Position numbers and translations under genes: made by a program. Shown here one piece after another: positions 51,679 through 58,275 of a DNA stretch of 64,000 nucleotides. The stretch's first letter is position 1. Each line of letters begins with the position of its first letter. This DNA comes from Opitutia bacterium (lineage in GTDB: Bacteria > Verrucomicrobiota > Verrucomicrobiia > Opitutales > Opitutaceae): assembly GCA_016187945.1 (NCBI GenBank), contig JACPIT010000006.1, positions 1 to 64,000 on the forward strand. Reading direction: 5' to 3'. Under the pieces are notes generated by a model. The model ran no database searches and was not told the DNA's origin. It saw only the letters and a list, made by a program, of their open reading frames with translations.

Positions 51679-52245
51679 TCAGGTGGAAACCTCGACGGTT
51701 TCGATCGCCGGCGGGTTCGCGCGAATCTGCGGGCTGCCGAGCGCCACGAGCCGGATCGTGTAGCTCACCGACGGCAGATAATTCACGCCGAGGTAACTCC
51801 AGAGATTGCTCAGGTCGGCATACGCGAGTTTCTCGAGGTTGAAATTGAGCTGGCGCAAACCGCGCGTGAGCGCCGGCGTGTTGCGGCGATCGAACACGGG
51901 CTTCGCCTTCAAATACGCGATCACGACCGAGAGCATGTGCAGCGCGCTGGCGTAGTGCTTGTGCGTCGCGGCAAACATCACGTGGACGTTCAGGTGGATC
52001 GGAACGGTCGTCTGCGGAACGGTCGCGCCGCCGCGTCCGGCGGGCGCGGGCAGGATGTTCTTCTCCTCGTCGAGCGCGGTGAGGAGCAGCACGACTTTCT
52101 CCTCGACGAGCGTCGGCGTGGCGCCGCTCGCGTCGACGAGACCGGAGAGCTGGACCGAGTCGTCCGGACCGGCGCCGCTGCGCGCGAAATGCGCGTTGAG
52201 GTCGTTCGCCACGCACGTGAGCGCGTCGTTAAGCATGGTGGACAT
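51679..52245 (-). CDS. Tail terminator/cap protein (Afp16/Pvc16 family, DUF4255)
   Basis: A 188-aa protein starting MSTMLNDALTCVANDLNAHF. It matches the Pvc16-type terminator that caps the tube and sheath at the distal end: KVVLLLTALDEEKNILPAP, PIHLNVHVMFAATHKHYASA, LHMLSVVIAYLKAKPVFD and LEKLAYADLSNLWSYLGVNY then LPSVSYTIRLV. It is the first gene of the minus-strand eCIS operon. A hairpin separates a GGAGG sequence from the start codon. Confidence 0.92.
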   Translation of the reverse strand: MSTMLNDALTCVANDLNAHFARSGAGPDDSVQLSGLVDASGATPTLVEEKVVLLLTALDEEKNILPAPAGRGGATVPQTTVPIHLNVHVMFAATHKHYASALHMLSVVIAYLKAKPVFDRRNTPALTRGLRQLNFNLEKLAYADLSNLWSYLGVNYLPSVSYTIRLVALGSPQIRANPPAIETVEVST

Positions 52246-52272
52246 GGCGGCGGCCAATGAAGGCCGCCTCCG
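52246..52272 (-). promoter_or_regulatory. Ribosome-binding region with a hairpin between GGAGG and the start codon
   Basis: On the minus strand GGAGG (52,268-52,272) is followed by perfect 7-bp arms GGCGGCC and GGCCGCC around a TTCATT loop, ending three bases before the ATG of the Afp16-like gene. Without folding, the GGAGG would be about 22 nt from the ATG, too far. Folding would bring it close, so structure may control translation of the operon's first gene. Confidence 0.5.
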
Positions 52273-52607
52273 CGCGGTCGAGCGTTTTCCCGGACGAGAC
52301 GAGAAGCATCGTGGCAGAACGACATCCGTGGGCCTCCTCTCACGCAAACGTCGCGGATACGGATTTTCCCGCATCGCGCGCCCTCGAGACGCCGATCACG
52401 TCTCGTCAATCGACGACGCGCAACTTTTGGGATTTCGCGCCGCAGGCTGACGCGGCTGGAACGCGTTGCCTCGCCGAAGGCGAGTGCCCTCGTGCGCCTC
52501 AGAGGCATCAACGCGGTCGAGAGCGTCCGTCGCGAGCGAGAGCGAGAGCGCGTTGACCCAACGCGCTCCACCTCGAACCGTCAGCGGATCAAGCGCGTCC
52601 CGGCAGG
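52246..52607. other. Upstream region of the minus-strand eCIS operon
   Basis: A 362-bp gap without a credible gene. It must hold the promoter of the minus-strand eCIS operon, but no clear -35/-10 pair was found on that strand. A perfect GCGCGTTG-ACC-CAACGCGC hairpin lies at about 52,549-52,567, and an imperfect longer repeat pairs GGCTGGAACGCGTTG (about 52,449) with CAACGCGCTCCACC. These belong to the palindromic intergenic type or to termination of the SDR gene. Confidence 0.5.
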
Positions 52608-53384
52608 TTAGAGTCGCGGGATGGTCAGGCCGCCGTCGACGAGGATCACCTGTCCGGTCGAATACGGGAAGTCGCCGCGCGCGAGCGCGGCCACGGCGCG
52701 GCCAACGTCGTCCGGAAAACCCCAACGAGGCTGCACGAACGCGCCGCCGGCGATGAGCTTGTCGTATTTCTCGGTCACGGCGGCGGTCATGTCGGTCTTG
52801 ATGACGCCGGGGCGGACTTCGTAAGACGGAATGCCGTCGGCGCCGAGGCGGGCGGCGAAGAGCTCGTTGAGCATCGCGAGGCCGGCCTTGGCGATGCAGT
52901 ATTCGCCGCGATTGACGCTGGCCATCGTCGCCGAAACGGAGCTGACCGTGACGATCGCGGCGAAGAACGACGCGTCGGCCTTCTTCGCGGCGACCATGTC
53001 GCGCGCGACGGCCTGCGTGAGGAAGAACACGCCGCGCAGGTTCGTGTTCATCACATAGTCGTAGCTCTCCTCGGTCGTCTCGAGCAGATCGGCGCGGATC
53101 TTCGGCGCGACGCCGGCATTGTTGACGAGGAGATTCAGCGCGCGACCGGCGCTGAACTCGCGGCAGACGGCGAGGATCGCTGCGCGGCCCTCGGCGGAGC
53201 CGACGTCGCCGCGCGCGTAGGCGACGCGGACGCCGTGTTTCGCGAGCGCGGCGAGCGGCTCGGCGACTTGGTCCTCGGGGCGCACCCCGTTGATGACGAG
53301 ATCCCATTTTTCCGCAGCGAGTTTCTCGGCGATGCCGAAACCGATGCCGCGCGAGCCGCCGGTGACGAGAGCGATTTTGTTCAT
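52608..53384 (-). CDS. Short-chain dehydrogenase/reductase
   Basis: A 258-aa classical SDR that uses NAD(P)H to interconvert a carbonyl and an alcohol. The cofactor motif TGGSRGIGFGIA is at about residues 8-19, NNAG in LLVNNAGVAP at about 93, the catalytic Tyr-Lys in EYCIAKAGLAML, and VRPGVIKTDM after it. It ends GQVILVDGGLTIPRL. The start is the ATG of MNKIALVTGG. An extension to 53,426 is read from a palindromic repeat and rejected. It lies downstream of sugar-metabolism genes on the same strand, so a sugar or sugar acid is the likely substrate. Confidence 0.88.
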   Translation of the reverse strand: MNKIALVTGGSRGIGFGIAEKLAAEKWDLVINGVRPEDQVAEPLAALAKHGVRVAYARGDVGSAEGRAAILAVCREFSAGRALNLLVNNAGVAPKIRADLLETTEESYDYVMNTNLRGVFFLTQAVARDMVAAKKADASFFAAIVTVSSVSATMASVNRGEYCIAKAGLAMLNELFAARLGADGIPSYEVRPGVIKTDMTAAVTEKYDKLIAGGAFVQPRWGFPDDVGRAVAALARGDFPYSTGQVILVDGGLTIPRL

Positions 53385-53408
53385 TGGGGATTTTTTCAGA
53401 TCCGGGAT

Positions 53409-53518
53409 GAAAGCTCCAAGCTCCAAACCCCAAGCTCCAGAGAAACAACAAACCCCAAGAACAGAAATTTCGGGCCTTGGTGATTCATTGGCGCTTGGAG
53501 CTTGGATGTTGGAGCTTC
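53409..53518. repeat. Inverted repeat of the GAAAGCTCCAAGCTCC type
   Basis: The left arm GAAAGCTCCAAGCTCCAAAC then CCCAAGCTCC pairs with the right arm ending GCTTGGAGCTTGGATGTTGG then AGCTTC, and both arms have internal repeats of AAGCTCC. It is AT-richer than the surroundings. It fills the gap between the SDR and oxidoreductase genes. Confidence 0.85.
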
Positions 53519-53530
53519 AGTTGGGCGAAA

Positions 53531-54676
53531 TTAGAGCGGCGTGACATCGACCCACGCGCGCTTCGCCCAACTGTCGAGGGCGAGTTCGGCGAGTTGGACG
53601 CCCTTGGCGCCCTCGAAAAGATTCCACGGGAACGGCGAGCCGGTAACGACGTGCTTGAGGAAGAGTTCCCACTGCACCTTGAAGGCGTTGTCGTAGACGG
53701 CCTGGTCCGGCACGCGCGTCCAGCCGTCGCGGAATTTGATCGGACTGTCGATGTCGGGATTCCAGACGCAACGCGGCGTGGCGGCCATCGACTGGGCCTT
53801 GCAGTCGCGCAGACCGGCGACGGCGGTGCCGTGCGTGCCGTCGACGTGGAGCGTGAGCAGGTCGTCGCGATCGACGCGCGTCGTCCACGAAGAGTTGAAA
53901 TGGCAGATGACGCCGTTGGTGAGTTCGAAGGTCGCGTAGGCGGCGTCGTCGGCCGTGCACTTGTAGGGCTTGCCGGCTTCGTCCCAGCGCTGCGGGATGT
54001 GCGTGGCGCCGAGGCAGGTGAGGCTCTTGATGTCGCCGAAGAGATTCTGGATCACATACTGCCAGTGACAGACCATATCGACGATGATGCCGCCGTCGTC
54101 TTCCTTGCGGTAGTTCCACGACGGGCGCTGGAGCTTTTCGTGCTCGCCGGTGAAGACCCAGTAACCGAACTCGCCGCGCACGGAGAGGATTTTGCCGAAG
54201 AAGCCCTGATCCATGAGCCACTTCAATTTCACGAGGCCGGGCAGCCAGAGCTTGTCCTGCACGACGCCGTTCTTGAGGCCGGCGGCGGTGACTTCCTTGG
54301 AGAGCGCGAGCGCTTCGGCGGACGTGGTGGCGGTCGGCTTTTCGCAGTAAATGTGTTTCTTCGCGGCGATGGCCTTGCGGACACCGATGGGACGCTGGCC
54401 GGTGAGCGTGGCGTCGAAGTAGATTTGGTTCGCGGGATTCGCGAGTTCCGCGTCGAGGTTGGTGGAGATGCGCTTCACGCCGGTGCGGGCGGCGAGCGCC
54501 TGGAGTTTTTCCGCGCTGCGGCCGACGAGCACCGGGTCGGGCATGATGACTTCGGAGTCGGAGAGCTTCACGCCGCCTTGATCGATGATCGCCTTGATCG
54601 AGCGGATGAGGTGCTGGTTGGTGCCCATGCGTCCCGTGACGCCGTTCATGATGATGCCGAGGGTGTGGGTCTTCAT
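53531..54676 (-). CDS. Gfo/Idh/MocA family oxidoreductase
   Basis: A 381-aa NAD(P)-dependent sugar oxidoreductase. The N-terminal Rossmann part opens LGIIMNGVTGRMGTNQHLIR, a loop with GVTGRMG. Then come YFDATLTGQRPIGVRKAIAA, KHIYCEKPTA with the conserved E-K-P of the family, the central VVQDKLWLPGLVKLKWLMDQ segment, and MVCHWQYVIQNLFGD, whose His is at the catalytic position. Substrate cannot be read. The gene stands in a cluster with an isomerase/epimerase and a GH88-like hydrolase, so an oxidised sugar from a uronide is probable. Confidence 0.85.
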   Translation of the reverse strand: MKTHTLGIIMNGVTGRMGTNQHLIRSIKAIIDQGGVKLSDSEVIMPDPVLVGRSAEKLQALAARTGVKRISTNLDAELANPANQIYFDATLTGQRPIGVRKAIAAKKHIYCEKPTATTSAEALALSKEVTAAGLKNGVVQDKLWLPGLVKLKWLMDQGFFGKILSVRGEFGYWVFTGEHEKLQRPSWNYRKEDDGGIIVDMVCHWQYVIQNLFGDIKSLTCLGATHIPQRWDEAGKPYKCTADDAAYATFELTNGVICHFNSSWTTRVDRDDLLTLHVDGTHGTAVAGLRDCKAQSMAATPRCVWNPDIDSPIKFRDGWTRVPDQAVYDNAFKVQWELFLKHVVTGSPFPWNLFEGAKGVQLAELALDSWAKRAWVDVTPL

Positions 54677-54678
54677 TA

Positions 54679-54710
54679 GTTGAGTGATGAGGGTTGAGAG
54701 TTGAGAGAGG
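54679..54710. repeat. TTGAGAGTTGAGAG low-complexity repeat
   Basis: The sequence GTTGAGTGATGAGGGTTGAG then AGTTGAGAGAGG stands just upstream of the oxidoreductase start (minus strand). A close relative is at 55,576-55,613, next to the start of the neighbouring isomerase gene. Confidence 0.7.
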
Positions 54711-54768
54711 CTTTCTGGGCGATTTGAAACTTGTTACGTGGAACTTGGTCCTTGCGCGCGCGCCGCGC

Positions 54769-55617
54769 TCAGACGTGGTCGCGGTAGGCTTGGACGATCT
54801 TGGCGAGGTAGTCGTCCTGATCGGTGGCCCAGAGGCGCGTGGAGAAGACTTCGACTTCGTTGAAGCCGCGATAGCCGGTTGCTTCGACCCACGCGCGGAT
54901 TTGGCGGAGCGGGATGCAGCCCTCGCCCATCAACCCGCGGTCGTTGAGCATGTCGACGGTCGGCGTGCGCCAATCGCAGACGTGATACGCGAAGAGCGCG
55001 CCGAGTTTGCCGCAGCGGGCGATCTCCTGTTCGAGCGCGGGGTCCCACCAGAGGTGATAGACATCGGCGGCAACGCCGACGTGGGGCGACTCGAGTTGTG
55101 CGACCATGTCGTTGGCCTGGCCGAGCGTGTTCACGGCGGAGCGGTCGCCGGCATACATCGGGTGCAGCGGCTCGATGGCGAGCTTCACGCCGGAGGCCTG
55201 GCAATCGGGCAAGAGCGCGGCGATGCCGTCGACGATCTGCTTGCGCGACTCGACGAGCGACTGGCCGGGCACGGCGCCGCACACGAGCACGATCAACGGC
55301 GCGCCGAGCGCGTGCGCTTCCGCGATGGCGCGGCGGTTGTCGTCGAGCGCCTTCGTGCGGCCTTCAGCGGTGAGGGCGGGAAAAAATCCGCCGCGGCAGA
55401 GCGAGACGATGCTGAGGCCGTGATCGCGGAGCAGTTGGCCGGTTTTAGCGATGTCGCGTCCGGCGAGTGTGTCGCGCCAGACGGTGATGCCTTTCACGCC
55501 CGCGGCGGAGAATTTCGCCGCTGCGGTCTCGATCGCCCACGGCTTCGTGGTGATCGTGTGGACGCAGAGGCGGTCGAGAGAGTTAAGGGTTGAGGGGCGA
55601 GAGTTGAGAGAGGTCAC
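54769..55617 (-). CDS. Sugar phosphate isomerase/epimerase (xylose isomerase-like TIM barrel)
   Basis: A protein of up to 282 aa of the AP endonuclease 2 type TIM-barrel fold. Family features are GVKGITVWRDTLAGRD, LSIVSLCRGGFFPAL, VKLAIEPLHPMY with a metal-binding Glu, VGVAADVYHLWWDPALEQEI, LFAYHVCDWRTP and GYRGFNEVEVFST. These give the usual metal ligands of isomerases. The ATG at 55,617 is followed by about 15 codons read from the GAGTTGAGAG repeat (MTSLNSRPSTLNSL), so the native N-terminus may be shorter and begin near LDRLCVHTITT. Same strand as the neighbouring sugar genes. Confidence 0.83.
   Translation of the reverse strand: MTSLNSRPSTLNSLDRLCVHTITTKPWAIETAAAKFSAAGVKGITVWRDTLAGRDIAKTGQLLRDHGLSIVSLCRGGFFPALTAEGRTKALDDNRRAIAEAHALGAPLIVLVCGAVPGQSLVESRKQIVDGIAALLPDCQASGVKLAIEPLHPMYAGDRSAVNTLGQANDMVAQLESPHVGVAADVYHLWWDPALEQEIARCGKLGALFAYHVCDWRTPTVDMLNDRGLMGEGCIPLRQIRAWVEATGYRGFNEVEVFSTRLWATDQDDYLAKIVQAYRDHV
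55576..55613. repeat. TTGAGAGTTGAGAG low-complexity repeat, second copy
   Basis: GAGAGAGTTAAGGGTTGAGG then GGCGAGAGTTGAGAGAGG lies inside the first codons of the isomerase frame, on the opposite reading sense. It is the same motif as the repeat at 54,679-54,710. Confidence 0.7.
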
Positions 55618-55646
55618 GGGAGCGATGGGGCTGAGCCGGTCTGAAA

Positions 55647-55724
55647 ATCTTTCCTCTTTCTCTTTATCTTTCTCTTCAATCTGCCGGCCCGAGCTGGAGA
55701 AAGATTAAGAGAAAGGGGAAAGAT
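55647..55724. repeat. Inverted repeat (ATCTTTCCTCTTTCTC type)
   Basis: The left arm ATCTTTCCTCTTTCTCTTTA then TCTTTCTC and the right arm GAGAAAGATTAAGAGAAAGG then GGAAAGAT are nearly perfect 28-bp arms around a GC-rich spacer. It is AT-rich in a GC-rich genome. It separates the isomerase and hydrolase genes. Confidence 0.88.
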
Positions 55725-55730
55725 GAGGGC

Positions 55731-57107
55731 TTACTTCAGGCAGCCGAAGAAGGTGTAGTAGGTCTTGCTCTCGACGACGCGCTGGAGGTAGAGCGCGGCT
55801 TCGCGGAGGTGGTAGTCGCCCCACTGGCAGGCTTCGCCGCACGGGACTTTGCGGTCCGGCGGAATGTAGTCCCAGCCGTTCGGGCGGTGATAGACGGTGT
55901 GGACGAGCAAGCCTTGATGCTCGGGCGCGGTGGCGAGATATGCGTCGCTCAGCAGCGTGCGCATCGTGGTGAGACCGGCTTGCCAGTAGTTTTTGCCGTC
56001 GCCGTTTTCGCCGAGGTAGCGACCGAGGCGGAGCAGACCTTGCGCGCCGATCGCGGCGGCGGAGGAATCGACCGGCTCGAAGTCGTTGAATGGCTCCGCC
56101 GGACGCGAGCGCCAGTCACCGAGACGGTGCAGGTGAGGCGCGCCGCCGTCCCAATACGGGATGCCGTCGCTCGCGGTGTTGGCGATGAACCAGTCGCAGG
56201 TCGCGCGCGCACCCTTGAGGAGCACGGCTTCCCACTTCGCGCGGCCGCCGAGCGGCTCGAGTTCGGCATCGCTGACGGTTTTGAGAAACTCGAGTTCTTC
56301 GGCGAAGCCGACCATCGCCCACGCGAGACCGCGCGTCCAGGTCGTGAAGCCCGAGAAACCTTGCTGCGAGTTCGGGCAACGGAAGCGGCCGTCGTTGCGG
56401 TTGAAGACGGCCTCGTGCGTCGTGCGGCCGCGCTCGGCCGGCACGTCGTAGCTGTCGCGGCCCTCGCCGTAGTAGATCGAGAATTTCGCCGTCGCATCGA
56501 TGTGCTGGAGGCCGCGGTCGAGTAGAGAGTGCGCGGCGTCGTTCTCACCCATGAGGCGATGACCGAGCTTGTGCGCGACCATCAGGATGCGCACCGAACG
56601 GATCGTATCGACGAAGAGCGAATGCGGGCCGTTGAACGAGTAAATGTAGCCGCCGCCACCGAAGGTAGTGGACCAGCGCGCAGCCTGCACGGCGCCCGAG
56701 GCTTTCAGCGCGAGCTCACAGAAATCGACGTGCGTCGCCGGGAGCCTGCCCTCGCGTTGGAGGCGCAGCCAGTTGCCGTAGGTCGAGAGATTGTTGAAGC
56801 CGTGGTCGTGCACGCCGACGTGCGAGACGTGCGACGCCATGCGGTCGACGGTGAGCTTCTGCGCGGCGTCGACGAAGCGCTTCTCGCCGGTCGCGTCGAA
56901 TTGCAGGAACGCGGAGCCGTAGTTGAAGCCTTCGGTCCACTCGGTCCAGCCGCGCGCGGTGTATTTTCCCGCAACGGTGAACACCGGCGAGCCCTTCGCG
57001 GGATCGTAGCTGCTGAAAATGGAATCGATTTTCTGACCGGAGAGTTGCCAGAAGCGCTGAAGCGCGGGCGAGAGATCGGCGGAGCGGAGTTGGGCGTCGA
57101 TGCGCAT
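55731..57107 (-). CDS. GH88-like unsaturated glucuronyl hydrolase
   Basis: A 458-aa (alpha/alpha)6-barrel protein resembling glycoside hydrolase family 88 and related families, which cleave the unsaturated uronic acid left by polysaccharide lyases through hydration of the double bond. Recognisable segments are WTEWTEGFNYGSAFLQFDAT, SHVGVHDHGFNNLSTYGNWL with the general-acid candidate Asp in HDHGF, TTWTRGLAWAMVGFAEELEF, YWDGGAPHLHRLGDWRSRP and DSSAAAIGAQGLLRLGRYLG. The start MRIDAQLRSADLSPAL is the usual one. No signal peptide is present, so it should act in the cytoplasm on imported disaccharides. Exact substrate is unknown. Confidence 0.85.
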   Translation of the reverse strand: MRIDAQLRSADLSPALQRFWQLSGQKIDSIFSSYDPAKGSPVFTVAGKYTARGWTEWTEGFNYGSAFLQFDATGEKRFVDAAQKLTVDRMASHVSHVGVHDHGFNNLSTYGNWLRLQREGRLPATHVDFCELALKASGAVQAARWSTTFGGGGYIYSFNGPHSLFVDTIRSVRILMVAHKLGHRLMGENDAAHSLLDRGLQHIDATAKFSIYYGEGRDSYDVPAERGRTTHEAVFNRNDGRFRCPNSQQGFSGFTTWTRGLAWAMVGFAEELEFLKTVSDAELEPLGGRAKWEAVLLKGARATCDWFIANTASDGIPYWDGGAPHLHRLGDWRSRPAEPFNDFEPVDSSAAAIGAQGLLRLGRYLGENGDGKNYWQAGLTTMRTLLSDAYLATAPEHQGLLVHTVYHRPNGWDYIPPDRKVPCGEACQWGDYHLREAALYLQRVVESKTYYTFFGCLK

Positions 57108-57142
57108 GGGAAATGGGGGGAGCAGGAAGCGGTGAGGGCGGA

Positions 57143-57679
57143 TCAGTAGCGTTTGTCTTTGCGCAGGTGCAGAATCACGAACTGCGAATCGGCGAGCGCC
57201 TCGTAAGTGTGCTGCTGGATTGCGTCGAATTGGATGCTCTCCCCTGCCCCGAGTTCGCACGTCTCGTGCGGCAACACCAGGCGCAGCTTGCCCTCAGTCA
57301 CCCAGCACACCTCGGTGTCGTCGTGGTGGATCTCGGGGCGATTCACCTTGGCGCCGGCGGGCGCGCTGCCGAGATGCGCGACGACGTTCGCATATTTGAT
57401 CTGGCGAAATTTGAAATCGCCCGAGCGATACGCCTTCTCCGCCGTGCGATGCGCGAGTTGCGACTCCGCCATCGCCATCAAATCCGTCGCGCTCAACCCA
57501 AACGCGCGCGCGAGGCGATAGAGCGTCTCGAGTTCGGCGGATTGCTGGTTGCGCTCGAGTTTCGAGATCACGGCAACCGACACCCCCGAAGCCTCCGAGA
57601 GCTGCGCGAGCGTCATCTCACGCTGCTCGCGCAGCGTGCGCAGCACGGAAAAATCGAATTGGGGTGTCGCTCTCGGCAT
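57143..57679 (-). CDS. XRE-family transcriptional regulator with cupin sensor domain
   Basis: A 178-aa protein with an N-terminal HTH_3 domain (about residues 10-68: LRTLREQREMTLAQLSEASG then VSVAVISKLERNQQSAELET) and a C-terminal cupin (about 100-175: HHDDTEVCWVTEGKLRLVLP, HETCELGAGESIQFDAIQQH). This type binds a small molecule in the cupin and controls an adjacent metabolic operon. It is directly upstream of, and on the same strand as, the hydrolase and sugar genes, so it is their probable regulator. A TTGACA promoter box lies shortly upstream. Confidence 0.9.
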   Translation of the reverse strand: MPRATPQFDFSVLRTLREQREMTLAQLSEASGVSVAVISKLERNQQSAELETLYRLARAFGLSATDLMAMAESQLAHRTAEKAYRSGDFKFRQIKYANVVAHLGSAPAGAKVNRPEIHHDDTEVCWVTEGKLRLVLPHETCELGAGESIQFDAIQQHTYEALADSQFVILHLRKDKRY

Positions 57680-57691
57680 TTTTCGCCGGCG

Positions 57692-57720
57692 ATAAATTAT
57701 TAGCCGCTTCTGGCTGTCAA
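57692..57720 (-). promoter_or_regulatory. Promoter of the XRE-cupin regulator gene
   Basis: On the minus strand a consensus TTGACA (57,715-57,720) is followed, after about 15-18 bp, by the AT-rich TAATAATTTATC (about 57,692-57,702). Transcription would start only a few bases before the ATG at 57,679, so the mRNA leader would be very short. Confidence 0.45.
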
Positions 57721-57979
57721 CGAAAATCCCCCCTCTCTGAAGGGCTCGTTTGGACCGACGCCGCTCCGAAGCGGCGCCGGCACGCGATACACCGCTCGAC
57801 GACGACAACGGCGGAATTTAGGTTGAAGCTTGGTTATGCGCACAGTGCCGGGCGCCATGCTGGTCTTCCCGCGCTCCCCCGAGCGCGGCCCCGTTGAAGC
57901 CGTCTTCCTCCAGCTTCACCTGATCGGCGGCGCTGCTCTCCGCGCTCAGCACCACTGTCTCTTTTCATATCTTCCGATG

Positions 57980-58064
57980 CCTGTAATTCTGAGCGAAGCG
58001 ACGAATCCAGAACGACGTGCGGTGCGAGTATGACTGGACCCTTCGCTTCGCTCAGAACGACAGG
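57980..58064. repeat. Inverted repeat of the CTGAGCGAAGCGA type
   Basis: CCTGTAATTCTGAGCGAAGC then GACGAATCCAG pairs imperfectly with CTGGACCCTTCGCTTCGCTC then AGAACGACAGG. The core TCTGAGCGAAGCGA is, from memory, another palindromic repeat spread among many unrelated bacterial genomes. Confidence 0.85.
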
Positions 58065-58183
58065 CGTGAACTGGTTTCGAAGAACAAGAGATTGCACACG
58101 CGGAGCGTCAGGGCGGTGAACCCCCAGCACACGCGGAGCGAGACGCGTGTCGCGCTCGCGTTCTTTATCGCCGCAACACGCAT

Positions 58184-58259
58184 TGGAGGCGGGGCCATCA
58201 GCCCCGCGGGTTTCTGCTTTCGTCGCGTGCGCCTCGCGGGGCTGATGGCCCCGCCTCCA
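58184..58259. repeat. Long inverted repeat, family A copy 2
   Basis: Perfect arms TGGAGGCGGGGCCATCAGCC then CCGCG and the reverse complement surround a spacer of about 26 bp. The arms equal those at 2,211-2,285, but the spacers differ. It is directly downstream of the prolyl oligopeptidase stop. Confidence 0.92.
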
Positions 58260-58275
58260 AACGGATCAACGCCGG

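Larger units (their letters stand above)
25902..52245. other. Complete extracellular contractile injection system (eCIS) locus
   Basis: Homologues of nearly every Afp/PVC structural part are present: Afp10, 9, 11, 12, 14 and 15 in order on the plus strand, and Afp16, sheath, two tubes, Afp6, 7 and 8 in order on the minus strand. Candidate cargo proteins close both operons. No phage capsid, portal, terminase, integrase or lysis gene, and no T6SS membrane complex, is present. It is organised as two convergent operons with almost no non-coding DNA. Confidence 0.93.
57680..58275. other. Intergenic region with two palindromic elements
   Basis: About 600 bp between the regulator gene and the prolyl oligopeptidase gene without a convincing gene. 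It contains the regulator promoter, a GAGCGAAGCGA-type palindrome (57,980-58,064) and a family A inverted repeat (58,184-58,259). The rest, about 57,720-57,975, shows no feature I can name. Confidence 0.7.

Noticed and set aside
25902-52245. Prophage, R-type tailocin or type VI secretion system as explanation of the contractile cluster
   Set aside because: No capsid, terminase, integrase, holin or lysis genes; no TssJ/L/M membrane complex or ClpV. The Afp15-type ATPase, DUF5908, CIS_TMP tape measure and DUF4157 protein are eCIS markers.
57664-57897. Short plus-strand frame in the gap upstream of the regulator gene
   Set aside because: Composition is not protein-like, it overlaps the regulator start and promoter in antisense, and there is no ribosome-binding site or motif.
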